From: Acidobacteriota bacterium
GTDB taxonomy: Bacteria; Acidobacteriota; Terriglobia; Acidiferrales; UBA7541
Direction of reading: 5' to 3'
Length of the DNA: 64,000 nucleotides
Assembly: GCA_003223245.1 (NCBI GenBank)
Contig: QHYI01000110.1
Location: 66,352-130,351, forward strand
The position numbers and the translations under genes were made by a program. Below are positions 1-8,337 of this stretch, piece after piece. Positions within the stretch are counted from its first letter, which is position 1. Every line of letters starts with the position of its first letter. A model generated the notes under the pieces. That model saw nothing but the letters and a program-made list of their open reading frames with translations. It was not told where the DNA came from and did no database searches.

Positions 1-727
1 TCGTGGAGCGCAGGCGCTCATAACTCCGCTCCCAGGCTTCCGGAACCTTCAGGAATTCTTCGCTGCCACCGATGCGGTCGCCCTCGACCGTTGCTTGCAA
101 ACGGTACGGGGCATCCTTCGCGCGGAAGCCAAGCTTTTCCCAAGTGAAGGTCCAATCCGTGCGATTCGGTTTTTTCTTGGAATTCGCCTCCTCCGGAAGG
201 GCGTCCCAAACACGGAGATCAATTCCTAATTTTGTGGTGAGAAAATTTTGCGCGATGGACAGCGCGGTGTCGCGCTCGAGGGAGGCTCCGGCGCGGGCTT
301 CCTCGATTTTGTGGTTGTAACCGACGATTTGCCCGGACGGGCTGACGCGCACTGCGAATTCTTCCTCCTGGAGCGGTTTGAAAAAACGCACGTCCCAGTA
401 CCAAATATTCAGATCCTGAGACATCAGCCGGTTCGCTTCGCGCAAACCGACTTGGCGCTCCAAATACACTTTGGCGTCTTCATCCACATCAAAAATGACC
501 GAAGATTTGTAGCTGCTGATGTTCTCGCCGAGGCTGGTAGCAAATTTCCGTGCCCGCTCCAGTGCTTCGGTTCGCGAAATCTGGAAATTGACCGAGGCTT
601 CGGGAAAGGCTAGGAAAAAATATTGGTAGGCGAAAATGAGGCCGAGGATTCCCGCGGCCACCCACACCAGCAGAGCGCGTTTTTCCGACCCGCTCAGACG
701 CTCACCCGCCAATCGACCCTCCGTCAC
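1..727 (-). CDS. Membrane-anchored protein, N-terminal part (possibly a CPBP-type intramembrane protease)
   Basis: This reading frame is open from a GTG at 725-727 to the left edge, giving about 242 residues; an in-frame TAA at 734-736 lies just upstream, so the GTG (or a later TTG) must be the start. The protein has a basic N-terminus, one membrane segment at about residues 19-39, then a soluble region with two stretches resembling PepSY/YcdB-type folds (residues 50-145 and 150-240). Large acidobacterial proteins with this layout often end in a CPBP (Abi) intramembrane protease domain, but that part would lie outside the window, so the family name is a guess from the N-terminal style. The coding strand and frame are secure; the function is not. 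Confidence 0.55.
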   Translation of the reverse strand, partial: MTEGRLAGERLSGSEKRALLVWVAAGILGLIFAYQYFFLAFPEASVNFQISRTEALERARKFATSLGENISSYKSSVIFDVDEDAKVYLERQVGLREANRLMSQDLNIWYWDVRFFKPLQEEEFAVRVSPSGQIVGYNHKIEEARAGASLERDTALSIAQNFLTTKLGIDLRVWDALPEEANSKKKPNRTDWTFTWEKLGFRAKDAPYRLQATVEGDRIGGSEEFLKVPEAWERSYERLRST

Positions 728-792
728 CTTCGGTTAGACGCACGCTTGTCGAGAACAAGAATCCCTCACTGTATCGGTACGTAGGGCTGCGG

Positions 793-811
793 GGCAAGCT
801 TCGCGCTTGCC
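793..811. repeat. Short hairpin (7-bp stem, 5-nt loop)
   Basis: GGCAAGC and GCTTGCC pair around the loop TTCGC in the gap between the divergent genes starting at 727 and 1000. There is no T-run on either side, so it does not look like an intrinsic terminator. It could be a REP-like element or part of a regulatory site. The rest of this 270-base gap shows nothing else I recognise. Confidence 0.4.
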
Positions 812-999
812 TGGCCTCACCGCTCTCGGCCTGTCAGGGCGCACGTTGCAGGTCTTTGGATTTAAGGCCTTTAGCGGTTGAACAACGCACTGCTCTTTGA
901 AGGTTTGCAATTCTTGCCGAGCGTTACATTCGTCAGCGGGAAAATTTTGCACTTCACATTCGGGAAGGAAAACGTAGACTATCTGCCGTGGGGTCCTCG

Positions 1000-2535
1000 A
1001 TGAATCGCCAGAAAACCTTCTCCTTCACGTTTTTGCTCGCCGCTCTCGCGCTGGCCTCCTGCAGCGGCCCCTTCAAGGGCGGCAGCGCAAGTGGCGGTGG
1101 CGGCGGCAACGCCACGCTGAGTTTTACGCTTATTGCTGACACGCCTCCCGCGAGTCCGTCCCTGCTTGCCTTCAAGGTTTCCATCAATGGCGTTCAAATT
1201 AAGCCGGCTTCAGGTTCTGCTCTAACTCTCACTCCTGCCACCCCCGTCATCGACTTGATGCGTCTCGAGTCCGACAGTGCCTTTCTTGGGAGTCTCAGCA
1301 AAGTTCCTGCAGGGATCTATACCGTTCAGGTTTCGCTTTCCAATCCTGCTGTCAGTTTTCTTAACAACTCAAGCTCTACGATCACAGCGGGCTCAACCAC
1401 CTGTACCGCCGGTTCCGTTTGTACTGCCACCCTGACCGCCACCGGCAATCCCACAGTCAGTTCCTTCAACTTGACGGTCGCCGCTTCTGCCAATCAAGGA
1501 GTTGAGCTGGACTTTAATTTGAATAGCGCCATCTCGCTTTCGGGGGGAACCTTGTCTGTGAATTTCAATCCATCCGCGTCAAGTCCGGGGGTTTTCAGCG
1601 CGTTCAACCTTCCCCGGCAGAACGCCAACCTCGGCTCCAATCAACTCGAACTCCTTGAGGACTTCACCGGGGTCGTCAGCCTCGGCGGCAGTAATGTAAC
1701 GGTGACTTCACCCGTTCGCGGCGCCTTAACCGCCGTGGAAAGCTCCTCTTCCTTTTTTGATGCCAGCCCCGACGGCATGATGTGCCAAACGCCCGCATCT
1801 TTCAGCTGTGCGGTGAATGGCCAAGTGGCCAGCGTGGATGGGTTCCTCAATTCCGACGGCACTCTGGCATTAAAAGAATACGAGCCGCTCACCTCGACCG
1901 CGCAAGATCTCGTCGAGGGCATCGTTTACAACGTTACTCCGGGCAGCAGCACTCAATTCAGTATCGTCGTGACGGACAAGGTCCAGGCTGCCAGCGGCTC
2001 GCTCATCGGCGGACTTAGCACTGGCGATCTCTTGACCGTGAATCTCTCTTCTTCTCCGCCGGTCCATCCTTTCCTCGTGGATACCAAAGGGCTGCCGGTA
2101 GAGAACTCGTTCAGCGTCAGCTACAACCTGTTCGCTACCCAGACGACTACGGCGGCTATCCATCAAGGCCAAAGCGTGGCCCTCCACGTCTCGGCGTTCA
2201 CCGCGGCCAGCGGTCGAACCCTTGCTTCCGCAACCGTCGACACCGTCACGTTGCGATGGTCTCGTCTGATTGCGTCCGTAACGGGAGCCGCTTCAACCAC
2301 TCAAATCAACGTGAACACGGTTCCGAGCTATTTCGGCTTCACTTCTGCGTCCATTTTCCCAACGGAAGTTTTCACCGGCACTCTTGGGGCAGACGGAGTG
2401 ACCAACCTCGATGGCATTGGCTCGGCCAACAGCGTCAATCCAAGTTTGCCGGTGGGACTGCGCGTTCTCTATCTCGAGAACTCCACGAACAGTTCGCAAT
2501 TCCCCTTTATGGCCGCGAAGATTCGGCAACAGTGA
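1000..2535 (+). CDS. Secreted lipoprotein, DUF4382/DUF5666-like
   Basis: A 511-residue protein with a type II signal peptide: basic start, hydrophobic core and lipobox LASC with Cys at residue 21, then a Gly/Ser-rich linker. The mature part is rich in Ser, Thr, Val and Gly with short beta-strand-like stretches. Its first half (about 40-190) resembles DUF4382, a predicted beta-sandwich domain of secreted bacterial proteins, and the middle (about 210-300) resembles DUF5666. It is probably an outer-surface or periplasmic lipoprotein of unknown function. ATG at 1000 is preferred because GTGGGG sits 6 bases upstream; an in-frame GTG at 988 is possible. It is monocistronic and is followed by a strong hairpin terminator. 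Family names come from sequence feel, not from a search. Confidence 0.75.
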   Translation: MNRQKTFSFTFLLAALALASCSGPFKGGSASGGGGGNATLSFTLIADTPPASPSLLAFKVSINGVQIKPASGSALTLTPATPVIDLMRLESDSAFLGSLSKVPAGIYTVQVSLSNPAVSFLNNSSSTITAGSTTCTAGSVCTATLTATGNPTVSSFNLTVAASANQGVELDFNLNSAISLSGGTLSVNFNPSASSPGVFSAFNLPRQNANLGSNQLELLEDFTGVVSLGGSNVTVTSPVRGALTAVESSSSFFDASPDGMMCQTPASFSCAVNGQVASVDGFLNSDGTLALKEYEPLTSTAQDLVEGIVYNVTPGSSTQFSIVVTDKVQAASGSLIGGLSTGDLLTVNLSSSPPVHPFLVDTKGLPVENSFSVSYNLFATQTTTAAIHQGQSVALHVSAFTAASGRTLASATVDTVTLRWSRLIASVTGAASTTQINVNTVPSYFGFTSASIFPTEVFTGTLGADGVTNLDGIGSANSVNPSLPVGLRVLYLENSTNSSQFPFMAAKIRQQ

Positions 2536-2584
2536 GTTTCGCCGCAGAGAATTTTCTTGTTTCTTCCGCCTCCGCAAAAGGCAA

Positions 2585-2635
2585 GGGCTCTCCAGCATTT
2601 CCTGGAGAGCCCACCCTTTCTTTATCAAGTTTTTC
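2585..2635 (+). terminator. Rho-independent terminator after the lipoprotein gene
   Basis: A perfect 11-bp stem (2585-2595 with 2602-2612) closes a 6-base loop and is followed by a T-rich stretch ending in TTTTT near 2635. It lies 50 bases past the lipoprotein stop codon. The rest of the gap to 2763 holds nothing evident. Confidence 0.85.
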
Positions 2636-2763
2636 CCTTGGGGCTTTCGTTGCGCCAGCCTCTACCTCCAACAACTACTGACAAGAGCACCCCAGCTACT
2701 TCAAGGCTTCTTTCTTTTTTTGACTAAGAACGAACTTAGAACCAAAAAAGGGAAACCTTTGTC

Positions 2764-4449
2764 TCACGCCGGCAACGGCCCGCCGATGGTGGTATTCGGC
2801 GGAAGCGGCTGTGCCGACGGCGGCATCTGCGCCGTGGCCGCCGCAGGCTGGAACCGCCGGAAAATCGCCAGCGAAATGGCTCCGATGCCCCACAGAATCA
2901 CGACAAACTTTACCCAACCTCCCACATGCGGAATTGTGGTGCACAAGCGCACGATGATCACGCCCACCGCCATCCGTCCGATGAACGGCCAGAACTCACT
3001 GGTGCGGCCCATCAGCCATTGGCCAACCACAGTTCCAATAATGACCTGCGCGAAATACAACGAGGCATACCACACGAACAGTGTGGAGATGCCGATAAAC
3101 AATCCGACCACGGTGATGCATGCAATGCACGCCGCGATGGGCACTCCGAACAGCACCAGCACGCCAAGCCCGGCGGCCGCGCCGTACTGCTCGGCGTAAT
3201 GCACCGCCTCTTGCGCGAACTTCGGCATCAGCGAGAACAGCACCAAACCATAAAGGATGAACGCCGCCAGCCAGATGACCTGCCAAATGTAGTAATGCAA
3301 GTTCGAGTAATCGGGGCCGTGTTTCACTTTCTCAAAGCGAACCGGCGAGGCCAGCTTCGCCTGTTCCGAGACTTGCGGCGGTTTGTTGCCTTGGTAGTTC
3401 ACGGGGCCGGCAATTTGCGCGGACGAATCGATATTCAGTTCGTCGGCCCTGATTTTCGCGGAGCCGCCGATATTCCCGCCGATATTTACCTGGCCGCCCA
3501 TCGCCAAAACATCGCGTTGTACGTGTCCGTCAAAGCTGGCTCTTCCGGAAAACGAAGTGATGCTTCCGCCGATGGTCGCATCCCTGTCGATGTTGACGTC
3601 TCCGCCGAAGGTCATGACGTTGCGGCCGACCTGGCCTTTGATGGTGATGTTGCCCGCGTAGCCGCGAATACTTCCGTCCACTTGGCCGGGGACGCGCACG
3701 GAGCCCGATGCCGAGAGCATGTCACCCAGAACATGACCCGCGACTTCCACGTCGCCGCCGGCCACCACCAGGTCGCCCTCCACCGTACCGTCCACGCGGA
3801 TGCGCCCGCCCGCAACGTACAAGTCGCTGTGAATCACTTCATCCTTTGCAATGGTGACGCGGTCGCCCTTGCGAAGCTCGGTAGCCGATGCCTGCGCGGG
3901 AATCAGCATCGCCGCGCACAGTCCCGCAAACACCAGCGCCAGCGCCGAGCCGCGACGCAGCCGGCGCCGCAAGAACATGAAACCCAAGCCGCCGAGTGTG
4001 GCGAGCGCCAGAATCTCAAGAAGTGTGACCATGGATTGCCATCCTTTCCAGAACGGACTCTGGAAAATCAGCAGACCCAGCAGGTTCGTTCCGCTGAATC
4101 CCGCCTGCTCCAATTGTTGCTGCCAAGGTTGAATGTATCCGGTATAGAGCGCGTACACGCCCGTTGCCGCCATGCCAAAAGCCAAACCCCAAATCCATTG
4201 CATCGAGCGCCGCGCTGCCTCGTGAAACTGCGCCAGCCGCGACGGCAGCGGTTCGGTGTCTTCGAGCATCGCTCGCGTCAGCAGCCGCGTTTCGCGCTCT
4301 AGCGCGCGCAGCAGCGTGCGGCAGCTCTCACACTCTTGCGTGTGCGCGGAAATTTCCAGCCCGCGAGCGTGGTCCAACTGCCGCTCGAGATACAGCAGGC
4401 AGGTCATCTCGTCGAGATGCTTCACCTTGTCATCCCCAGGTTCGCTCAT
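2764..4449 (-). CDS. Zinc-finger anti-sigma factor fused to a polymer-forming (bactofilin-like) repeat domain
   Basis: A 561-residue membrane protein. Residues 5-60 form a zf-HC2-type anti-sigma module with the zinc motif H36-x3-C40-x2-C43. Membrane segments follow at about 83-106 and 141-161, then a signal-peptide-like helix near 169-187. Residues about 195-340 are a run of short repeats alternating Gly, Val, Asp and Ile, as in polymer-forming (bactofilin-like) beta-helices. The C-terminal 180 residues hold several more membrane helices, and the tail is Pro/Ala-rich. Its start codon overlaps the stop of the upstream ECF sigma gene in ATGA, so the two are translationally coupled and this is very likely the cognate anti-sigma. 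By inference the beta-helix may sense or scaffold an envelope structure. The fusion is unusual, since the two domains normally occur in separate proteins. Confidence 0.85.
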   Translation of the reverse strand: MSEPGDDKVKHLDEMTCLLYLERQLDHARGLEISAHTQECESCRTLLRALERETRLLTRAMLEDTEPLPSRLAQFHEAARRSMQWIWGLAFGMAATGVYALYTGYIQPWQQQLEQAGFSGTNLLGLLIFQSPFWKGWQSMVTLLEILALATLGGLGFMFLRRRLRRGSALALVFAGLCAAMLIPAQASATELRKGDRVTIAKDEVIHSDLYVAGGRIRVDGTVEGDLVVAGGDVEVAGHVLGDMLSASGSVRVPGQVDGSIRGYAGNITIKGQVGRNVMTFGGDVNIDRDATIGGSITSFSGRASFDGHVQRDVLAMGGQVNIGGNIGGSAKIRADELNIDSSAQIAGPVNYQGNKPPQVSEQAKLASPVRFEKVKHGPDYSNLHYYIWQVIWLAAFILYGLVLFSLMPKFAQEAVHYAEQYGAAAGLGVLVLFGVPIAACIACITVVGLFIGISTLFVWYASLYFAQVIIGTVVGQWLMGRTSEFWPFIGRMAVGVIIVRLCTTIPHVGGWVKFVVILWGIGAISLAIFRRFQPAAATAQMPPSAQPLPPNTTIGGPLPA

Positions 4450-5054
4450 GAAGCCCCTCCCGCCGCGATCGCTGCGTTGCCTTCCAGCGCTTGCCGCAGT
4501 TCATGCCGGGCGCGCAGCAGCACCACCCCCACGAAGGCGCGGCGTACGCCCAGCGCATCGGCAATTTCGTCGTAAGTCATATCCGAGTAATAACGCATCA
4601 CCAGGGCCATGCGCGCGCGCGCGCCCATTTTCTCGAGGGCTCTGCGCACCTCCTCGCCGGAGCGTTGCTCGATCAGTTTTTCCAATTGGGTTGGCTCAGG
4701 GTGCTCCAGCGGGAGGTTTTCTACGTCTTCCGTTTCTTTATCTTGGCGGATCCTCCTGCGACGCAAAATGTCCCAGCAATGATTCGCCGCTACTTTGTAC
4801 AGCCAGGCGGAGAACGACCGCGTTGTGTCGTACTGACTGAGCTTGCCCTTTAATTTCATGAAAATTTCCATCGTGGCGTCTTCCGCATCTTCCCGCGTGG
4901 GCATAGCCCGCCGGCAAAAGCGAAAGATCGCAGGAGCATATTCCCGGTAAAGCTCGCCCCAAGCCTCGGCGTCGCCCGCCCTGGCACGGGCAATCGCCCC
5001 AGTCGGCTCCGTTGTTCCCGGCGCGCTCATCCGGCGTGGCTTTTCGGTTTCCAT
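4446..5054 (-). CDS. ECF-family RNA polymerase sigma factor
   Basis: A 202-residue RpoE-like sigma-70 factor. Region 2 covers about residues 33-100, with the YREYAPAIFRFCRR segment and the DAEDATMEIFMKL helix that binds core RNA polymerase and the -10 element. Region 4 covers about 130-190, including the helix-turn-helix YDEIADALGV for the -35 element. It overlaps the following anti-sigma gene by four bases, the usual arrangement for a sigma factor held inactive at the membrane until a signal releases it. The target promoters and signal cannot be read from the sequence. An internal ATG at codon 9 is an alternative start. Confidence 0.93.
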   Translation of the reverse strand: METEKPRRMSAPGTTEPTGAIARARAGDAEAWGELYREYAPAIFRFCRRAMPTREDAEDATMEIFMKLKGKLSQYDTTRSFSAWLYKVAANHCWDILRRRRIRQDKETEDVENLPLEHPEPTQLEKLIEQRSGEEVRRALEKMGARARMALVMRYYSDMTYDEIADALGVRRAFVGVVLLRARHELRQALEGNAAIAAGGAS

Positions 5055-5406
5055 CGACTAGTACGCATCGGCGGCTGCAAATATTACATCTTGCAAACCG
5101 GATGCAATTCTTATCCTTGATTCTAACCCGCTCATTCGCAGGCACTTGCAGCGACATCCCGGCTCTTCAAGTCCTTCGGAGCAATATTGCTAAAAGCTTG
5201 GCGAGAAAGCTGAGAACGCTAGATCGGTAGCGAACTCGACTGTTGGGCCTCTGGCCTTCTGCCCTCTACTCTCTGCTCTCCGCATGCTGATTTCTGTTTC
5301 CCCAGCGCGCATCCCTCTATCAGAGATTTCCGGCACTGCTATCCGCCGCCGGTCGGGGAATTTATAGAGCAGAGTTCCCTGCCGACGGAGACAAGTAGGC
5401 TAGGCC
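5055..5406. other. Intergenic region upstream of the ECF sigma operon
   Basis: 352 bases between the end of the DUF4380-like gene and the start of the sigma gene, both on the minus strand. It should contain the sigma-operon promoter. I see no convincing -35/-10 pair, hairpin terminator, RNA gene or coding potential. Confidence 0.5.
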
Positions 5407-6438
5407 TCACTGATCGGTTGGGACGGTTTTCAACAAGGGAACGAGGACGCGGTCCAAGTCTTCCTCCGTCAGCGAATTGGCTTTCACGTCGCGAAACAGC
5501 GCCCAATGCTCGATGTGCTCGACGGTTTGCCCAGGCTGCACCTCGGTCATCGGTCCGAGGGTTTCAATTTCCAGAAACTCATTGTTCGTAAAGGTCTCAA
5601 ACGAGCACCCGAAATCGGAATAGGTCTTTGCGGGGTCCGCCTTCGTGCGCTTCACAAAGGCTTCACCGTTCAGCAGATAAGCTGCCCACGTGTCCGGGTT
5701 GAACATGCCGAGTTTCTGCGCATCCGCGTTATGGGGATCCTGGCGAAGCATCAAATATTTTTTGGTGAATTTCCAACGAGGGTCGGCCAAGTTGGTGTAT
5801 GCCCACATGACCAGGGGATTGGTAGCCTCCAGGTTGATGGGGTGCTTGCCGCGCGGCGGGAATCCGCTGACGGCCACGCCTCCAGGCGCCATCATCGTCA
5901 GCGCCCAGGCAGAAAACCGCAAAGGAAACAGCCCGCGATTGCTGATGCGGTTGATCACCGTCATCCGCGCGCCCGATTCCGCCATGCGAACTTCCATCTC
6001 CTTCTCTAGCTTGGTCAGCGGCTCGACGGGTTCGCGAGCGATGACGCCGGTCGGGGTAATCTGAATCTCCACCGCCACGTTATCGGGCGCCCACGACGCC
6101 ACGGGATCTTCGGGGGCCTTCCAAACCCGGTGGCCGCCGCGCAACTGAAATTTTTCCTCTCCGCTCTTTCCCAGCTGGTCCGCAAATTCCTTGAACAAAT
6201 TCTGCCCGCCCACGAACGCGAAACGAATAACCCTGGGTCCCACGTCGCCGGTCACAATGGCTTCGATTTCTCCATTGGTGATGCGATAACAGTTCTTCCA
6301 ACCTTTATACTCGGTCTTCTCCACGCGAACCCCGGCATGGTTCGGCGTTCGACAGGAAAGAGCCAACGCCAAAGTCATGAGGTTTCGCAACAGGCGAGCT
6401 GCCAGAGGCTTCTGCAAAAACCAGGAAGCTGCTTTCAT
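5407..6438 (-). CDS. Secreted DUF4380-like protein (aldose-epimerase-like beta-sandwich)
   Basis: A 343-residue protein. The start at 6438 is chosen because it opens a classic signal peptide (basic MKAASWFLQK, then a hydrophobic stretch LMTLALAL); the frame runs 14 codons further upstream but those codons do not fit an export signal. The mature part begins with a strand-rich block (YRITNGEIEAIVTGDVGPR) typical of DUF4380/galactose-mutarotase-like proteins, which often handle or bind carbohydrates. Catalytic activity is unknown for the family. The gene is monocistronic, and the next gene downstream is the ECF sigma gene after a 352-base gap. Confidence 0.7.
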   Translation of the reverse strand: MKAASWFLQKPLAARLLRNLMTLALALSCRTPNHAGVRVEKTEYKGWKNCYRITNGEIEAIVTGDVGPRVIRFAFVGGQNLFKEFADQLGKSGEEKFQLRGGHRVWKAPEDPVASWAPDNVAVEIQITPTGVIAREPVEPLTKLEKEMEVRMAESGARMTVINRISNRGLFPLRFSAWALTMMAPGGVAVSGFPPRGKHPINLEATNPLVMWAYTNLADPRWKFTKKYLMLRQDPHNADAQKLGMFNPDTWAAYLLNGEAFVKRTKADPAKTYSDFGCSFETFTNNEFLEIETLGPMTEVQPGQTVEHIEHWALFRDVKANSLTEEDLDRVLVPLLKTVPTDQ

Positions 6439-6850
6439 AAAGTTGCGCACCTCCGCGGGTTCGGCCACTCCCGGCCCCAAAACGGCGATGAACCAAAGGT
6501 TAGCCCAGAACTTTCAGGTGAATTCTACCCGTTTAGCAACAAGAACGAACCCGCTAAAATGGTTGAGGAATTGAGTCAGACCGATGTCGAGCAAACCCGG
6601 GTCATTTTGCCTGTGAAACCTGTGTTCTTCGATTTCACTCCCAGCCCCTATCTGCGCCCCCTCGACGCACTCAGCGAAGATTGACAGTCGATCCCGACTG
6701 TCGCGCGTAATTCTCCGGGCCTTAGCCGCGCGATCTTTATTTGCAGTGTGCCGTGGCCGGTTTTCAGGCTTCCAGCACGCTTGCCGAGCGGCTGCTAATT
6801 TCCGATCCTGATTTTTGGGAATGATTCGACGGGGTGTGAAAGTCCCCGCT
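6439..6850. other. Intergenic region with an 8-bp inverted repeat
   Basis: 412 bases between two minus-strand genes. It contains a perfect hairpin (GACAGTCG at 6683-6690, loop ATCC, CGACTGTC at 6695-6702) without a T-run, which could be a factor-dependent terminator or operator. The frame open on the plus strand across 6130-6684 is the complement of the neighbouring gene plus spacer and is not taken as coding. Confidence 0.45.
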
Positions 6851-8176
6851 CTACTCGATCAGCAAATTCATAACCCGGACGATATCCGCCTGCTCGCGGT
6901 CTTTTTGCGTACTACGCTCGGTGCCTTGCGCCAGGGCCGCCAGTCTTTCCGCCAGCACGCGCATAGCTGCCTCTCGCGGCACATACGCGATCTCTTGCCC
7001 CTCGACCATCACCCAGCCCTTTTTCGTGTGCCACAGTTCCAGTTGATGGTCTTCCCAACCGAGTTGCAGCTTGATGCGCTCCGCCGTGAGTGCCGCCAAG
7101 GTCTCGATTTGGATCTGCGCCATGCCCCGTTTTCCTTTCAGCTCGACGCCGCTCACTTGTAACTGGCGGTAAACCACCACCGGCCGCTCGAGTTGCTCCA
7201 GGTTCCCTGCGCGGAGAATCTCGCCGCCCTCGACATTCGCCGTTTCTAATGCGGAGGTTACCTCAGAGGCGCTAGGCTGTTTTCCGTGCGTCCGCAGCGG
7301 GATTTCGTGAGTTTGTAGTTGTGAAACATTTTCGGCACGCGTCGCGCTCGTAGTGGTCATTCCTCCAAGCCTCATGCCGGGCGCACCGTCACCGCTCGCA
7401 TTAACTGTCGACGCAGCGGGTGAGGCCTTCACTCCCTGATAGCTTGGCCGATTCTCTGCGCTACCGAGTACGGCTTGTTCCGTAGGCCCCAGCCCGGATG
7501 ACCGGCGCGTTGTTTCGGTTGTCTCTCCGGATTTCAGGGGGCTCTTCGTCAAATATCGGTAGAAATGCGGATAGCCTCTGGCCCTCCAGTACGGCGCACT
7601 ATAATCCTCGATCCTTGTTCCCGAGGTGACGGAGCTAAAAAACGAATGCTCCCTGGGATTCACCACAATCCCCACGTGCCCGAGCCATACGATCAGGTCA
7701 CCCGGCTGGGGGTAGCGCACGCGCAAGAACTGCCCCGTACCACGGTAAAGATCCAGAGACCTGGCGTAGGGATACGGGTATCCCGCTTGTTGATACAACC
7801 TGTGGACCAGGTGCGAGCAATCTGGCGCGAGTCCTTCTTCGTCATCCGCCCAGGCCATTCTCTCGACAATCCCCCGCCCCTCTTTCAGGCTGAGCGGGCG
7901 CATTCCCGGCGGAATTGCGGGCGGCTTGGCGCCGTTTCCTGTCGCCTGCGGCCCGCTTTGTTGCGTGTGGGGCAGCGCCGTCTGTACCTTCTGCCCCGCC
8001 GGTAGACTCTGCCGCCCGGTAGTTTCTTGCCCGGCTGCCTGACCCTGCCCCGCGAATGCGTCAGGCTCGAGTCTTGAGGCGAACGCGCACCAAAGCGCCG
8101 CGCATAGGATCCGCTTCCCCATCCCCCAAGTTTCGCAGACTCTTTTCCCGCCGCGCCGTCCCTGTGACCTAGCCAT
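6851..8176 (-). CDS. Exported NlpC/P60-like cysteine peptidase or amidase
   Basis: About 441 residues. An export signal starts near residue 20 (MGKRILCAALWCAFA, likely cleaved after AFA), so an ATG at 8122 is an alternative start. A low-complexity Gln/Pro/Ala linker follows. Residues about 95-210 form an NlpC/P60 domain: the catalytic Cys is in APDCSHLV and the His in LGHVGIVV, with the PGDLIVW turn between them as in that family. Such enzymes cleave peptide bonds in cell-wall stems. The C-terminal 230 residues look like a separate SAF/FlgA-like or pilus-assembly domain (strand-rich, ending in basic, Gln-rich helices), which I cannot name. The gene stands alone, 158 bases from the amidase gene. 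Confidence 0.75.
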   Translation of the reverse strand: MARSQGRRGGKRVCETWGMGKRILCAALWCAFASRLEPDAFAGQGQAAGQETTGRQSLPAGQKVQTALPHTQQSGPQATGNGAKPPAIPPGMRPLSLKEGRGIVERMAWADDEEGLAPDCSHLVHRLYQQAGYPYPYARSLDLYRGTGQFLRVRYPQPGDLIVWLGHVGIVVNPREHSFFSSVTSGTRIEDYSAPYWRARGYPHFYRYLTKSPLKSGETTETTRRSSGLGPTEQAVLGSAENRPSYQGVKASPAASTVNASGDGAPGMRLGGMTTTSATRAENVSQLQTHEIPLRTHGKQPSASEVTSALETANVEGGEILRAGNLEQLERPVVVYRQLQVSGVELKGKRGMAQIQIETLAALTAERIKLQLGWEDHQLELWHTKKGWVMVEGQEIAYVPREAAMRVLAERLAALAQGTERSTQKDREQADIVRVMNLLIE

Positions 8177-8337
8177 CAACCGTCCTTAGGTACAGGCGTG
8201 CAAAGACACCCGGTACTCTGTTATGAACGGTAAGTTTAAGAAAACACGTATATTAGGGTCTCGAGTCCCGACCTTCATCATGGGGTTTGGCGTGGTGTGG
8301 CTGTACGCCCCCCGCGGCTCGCGGCCGACAAGCTAAA

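Noticed and set aside
2926-4302. Long open plus-strand frame across the anti-sigma fusion gene
   Set aside because: It is a shadow in a GC-rich region; its translation is low-complexity His/Arg/Ala sequence while the minus strand encodes clear domains.
6683-6702. Hairpin as an intrinsic terminator
   Set aside because: There is no T-run on either strand.
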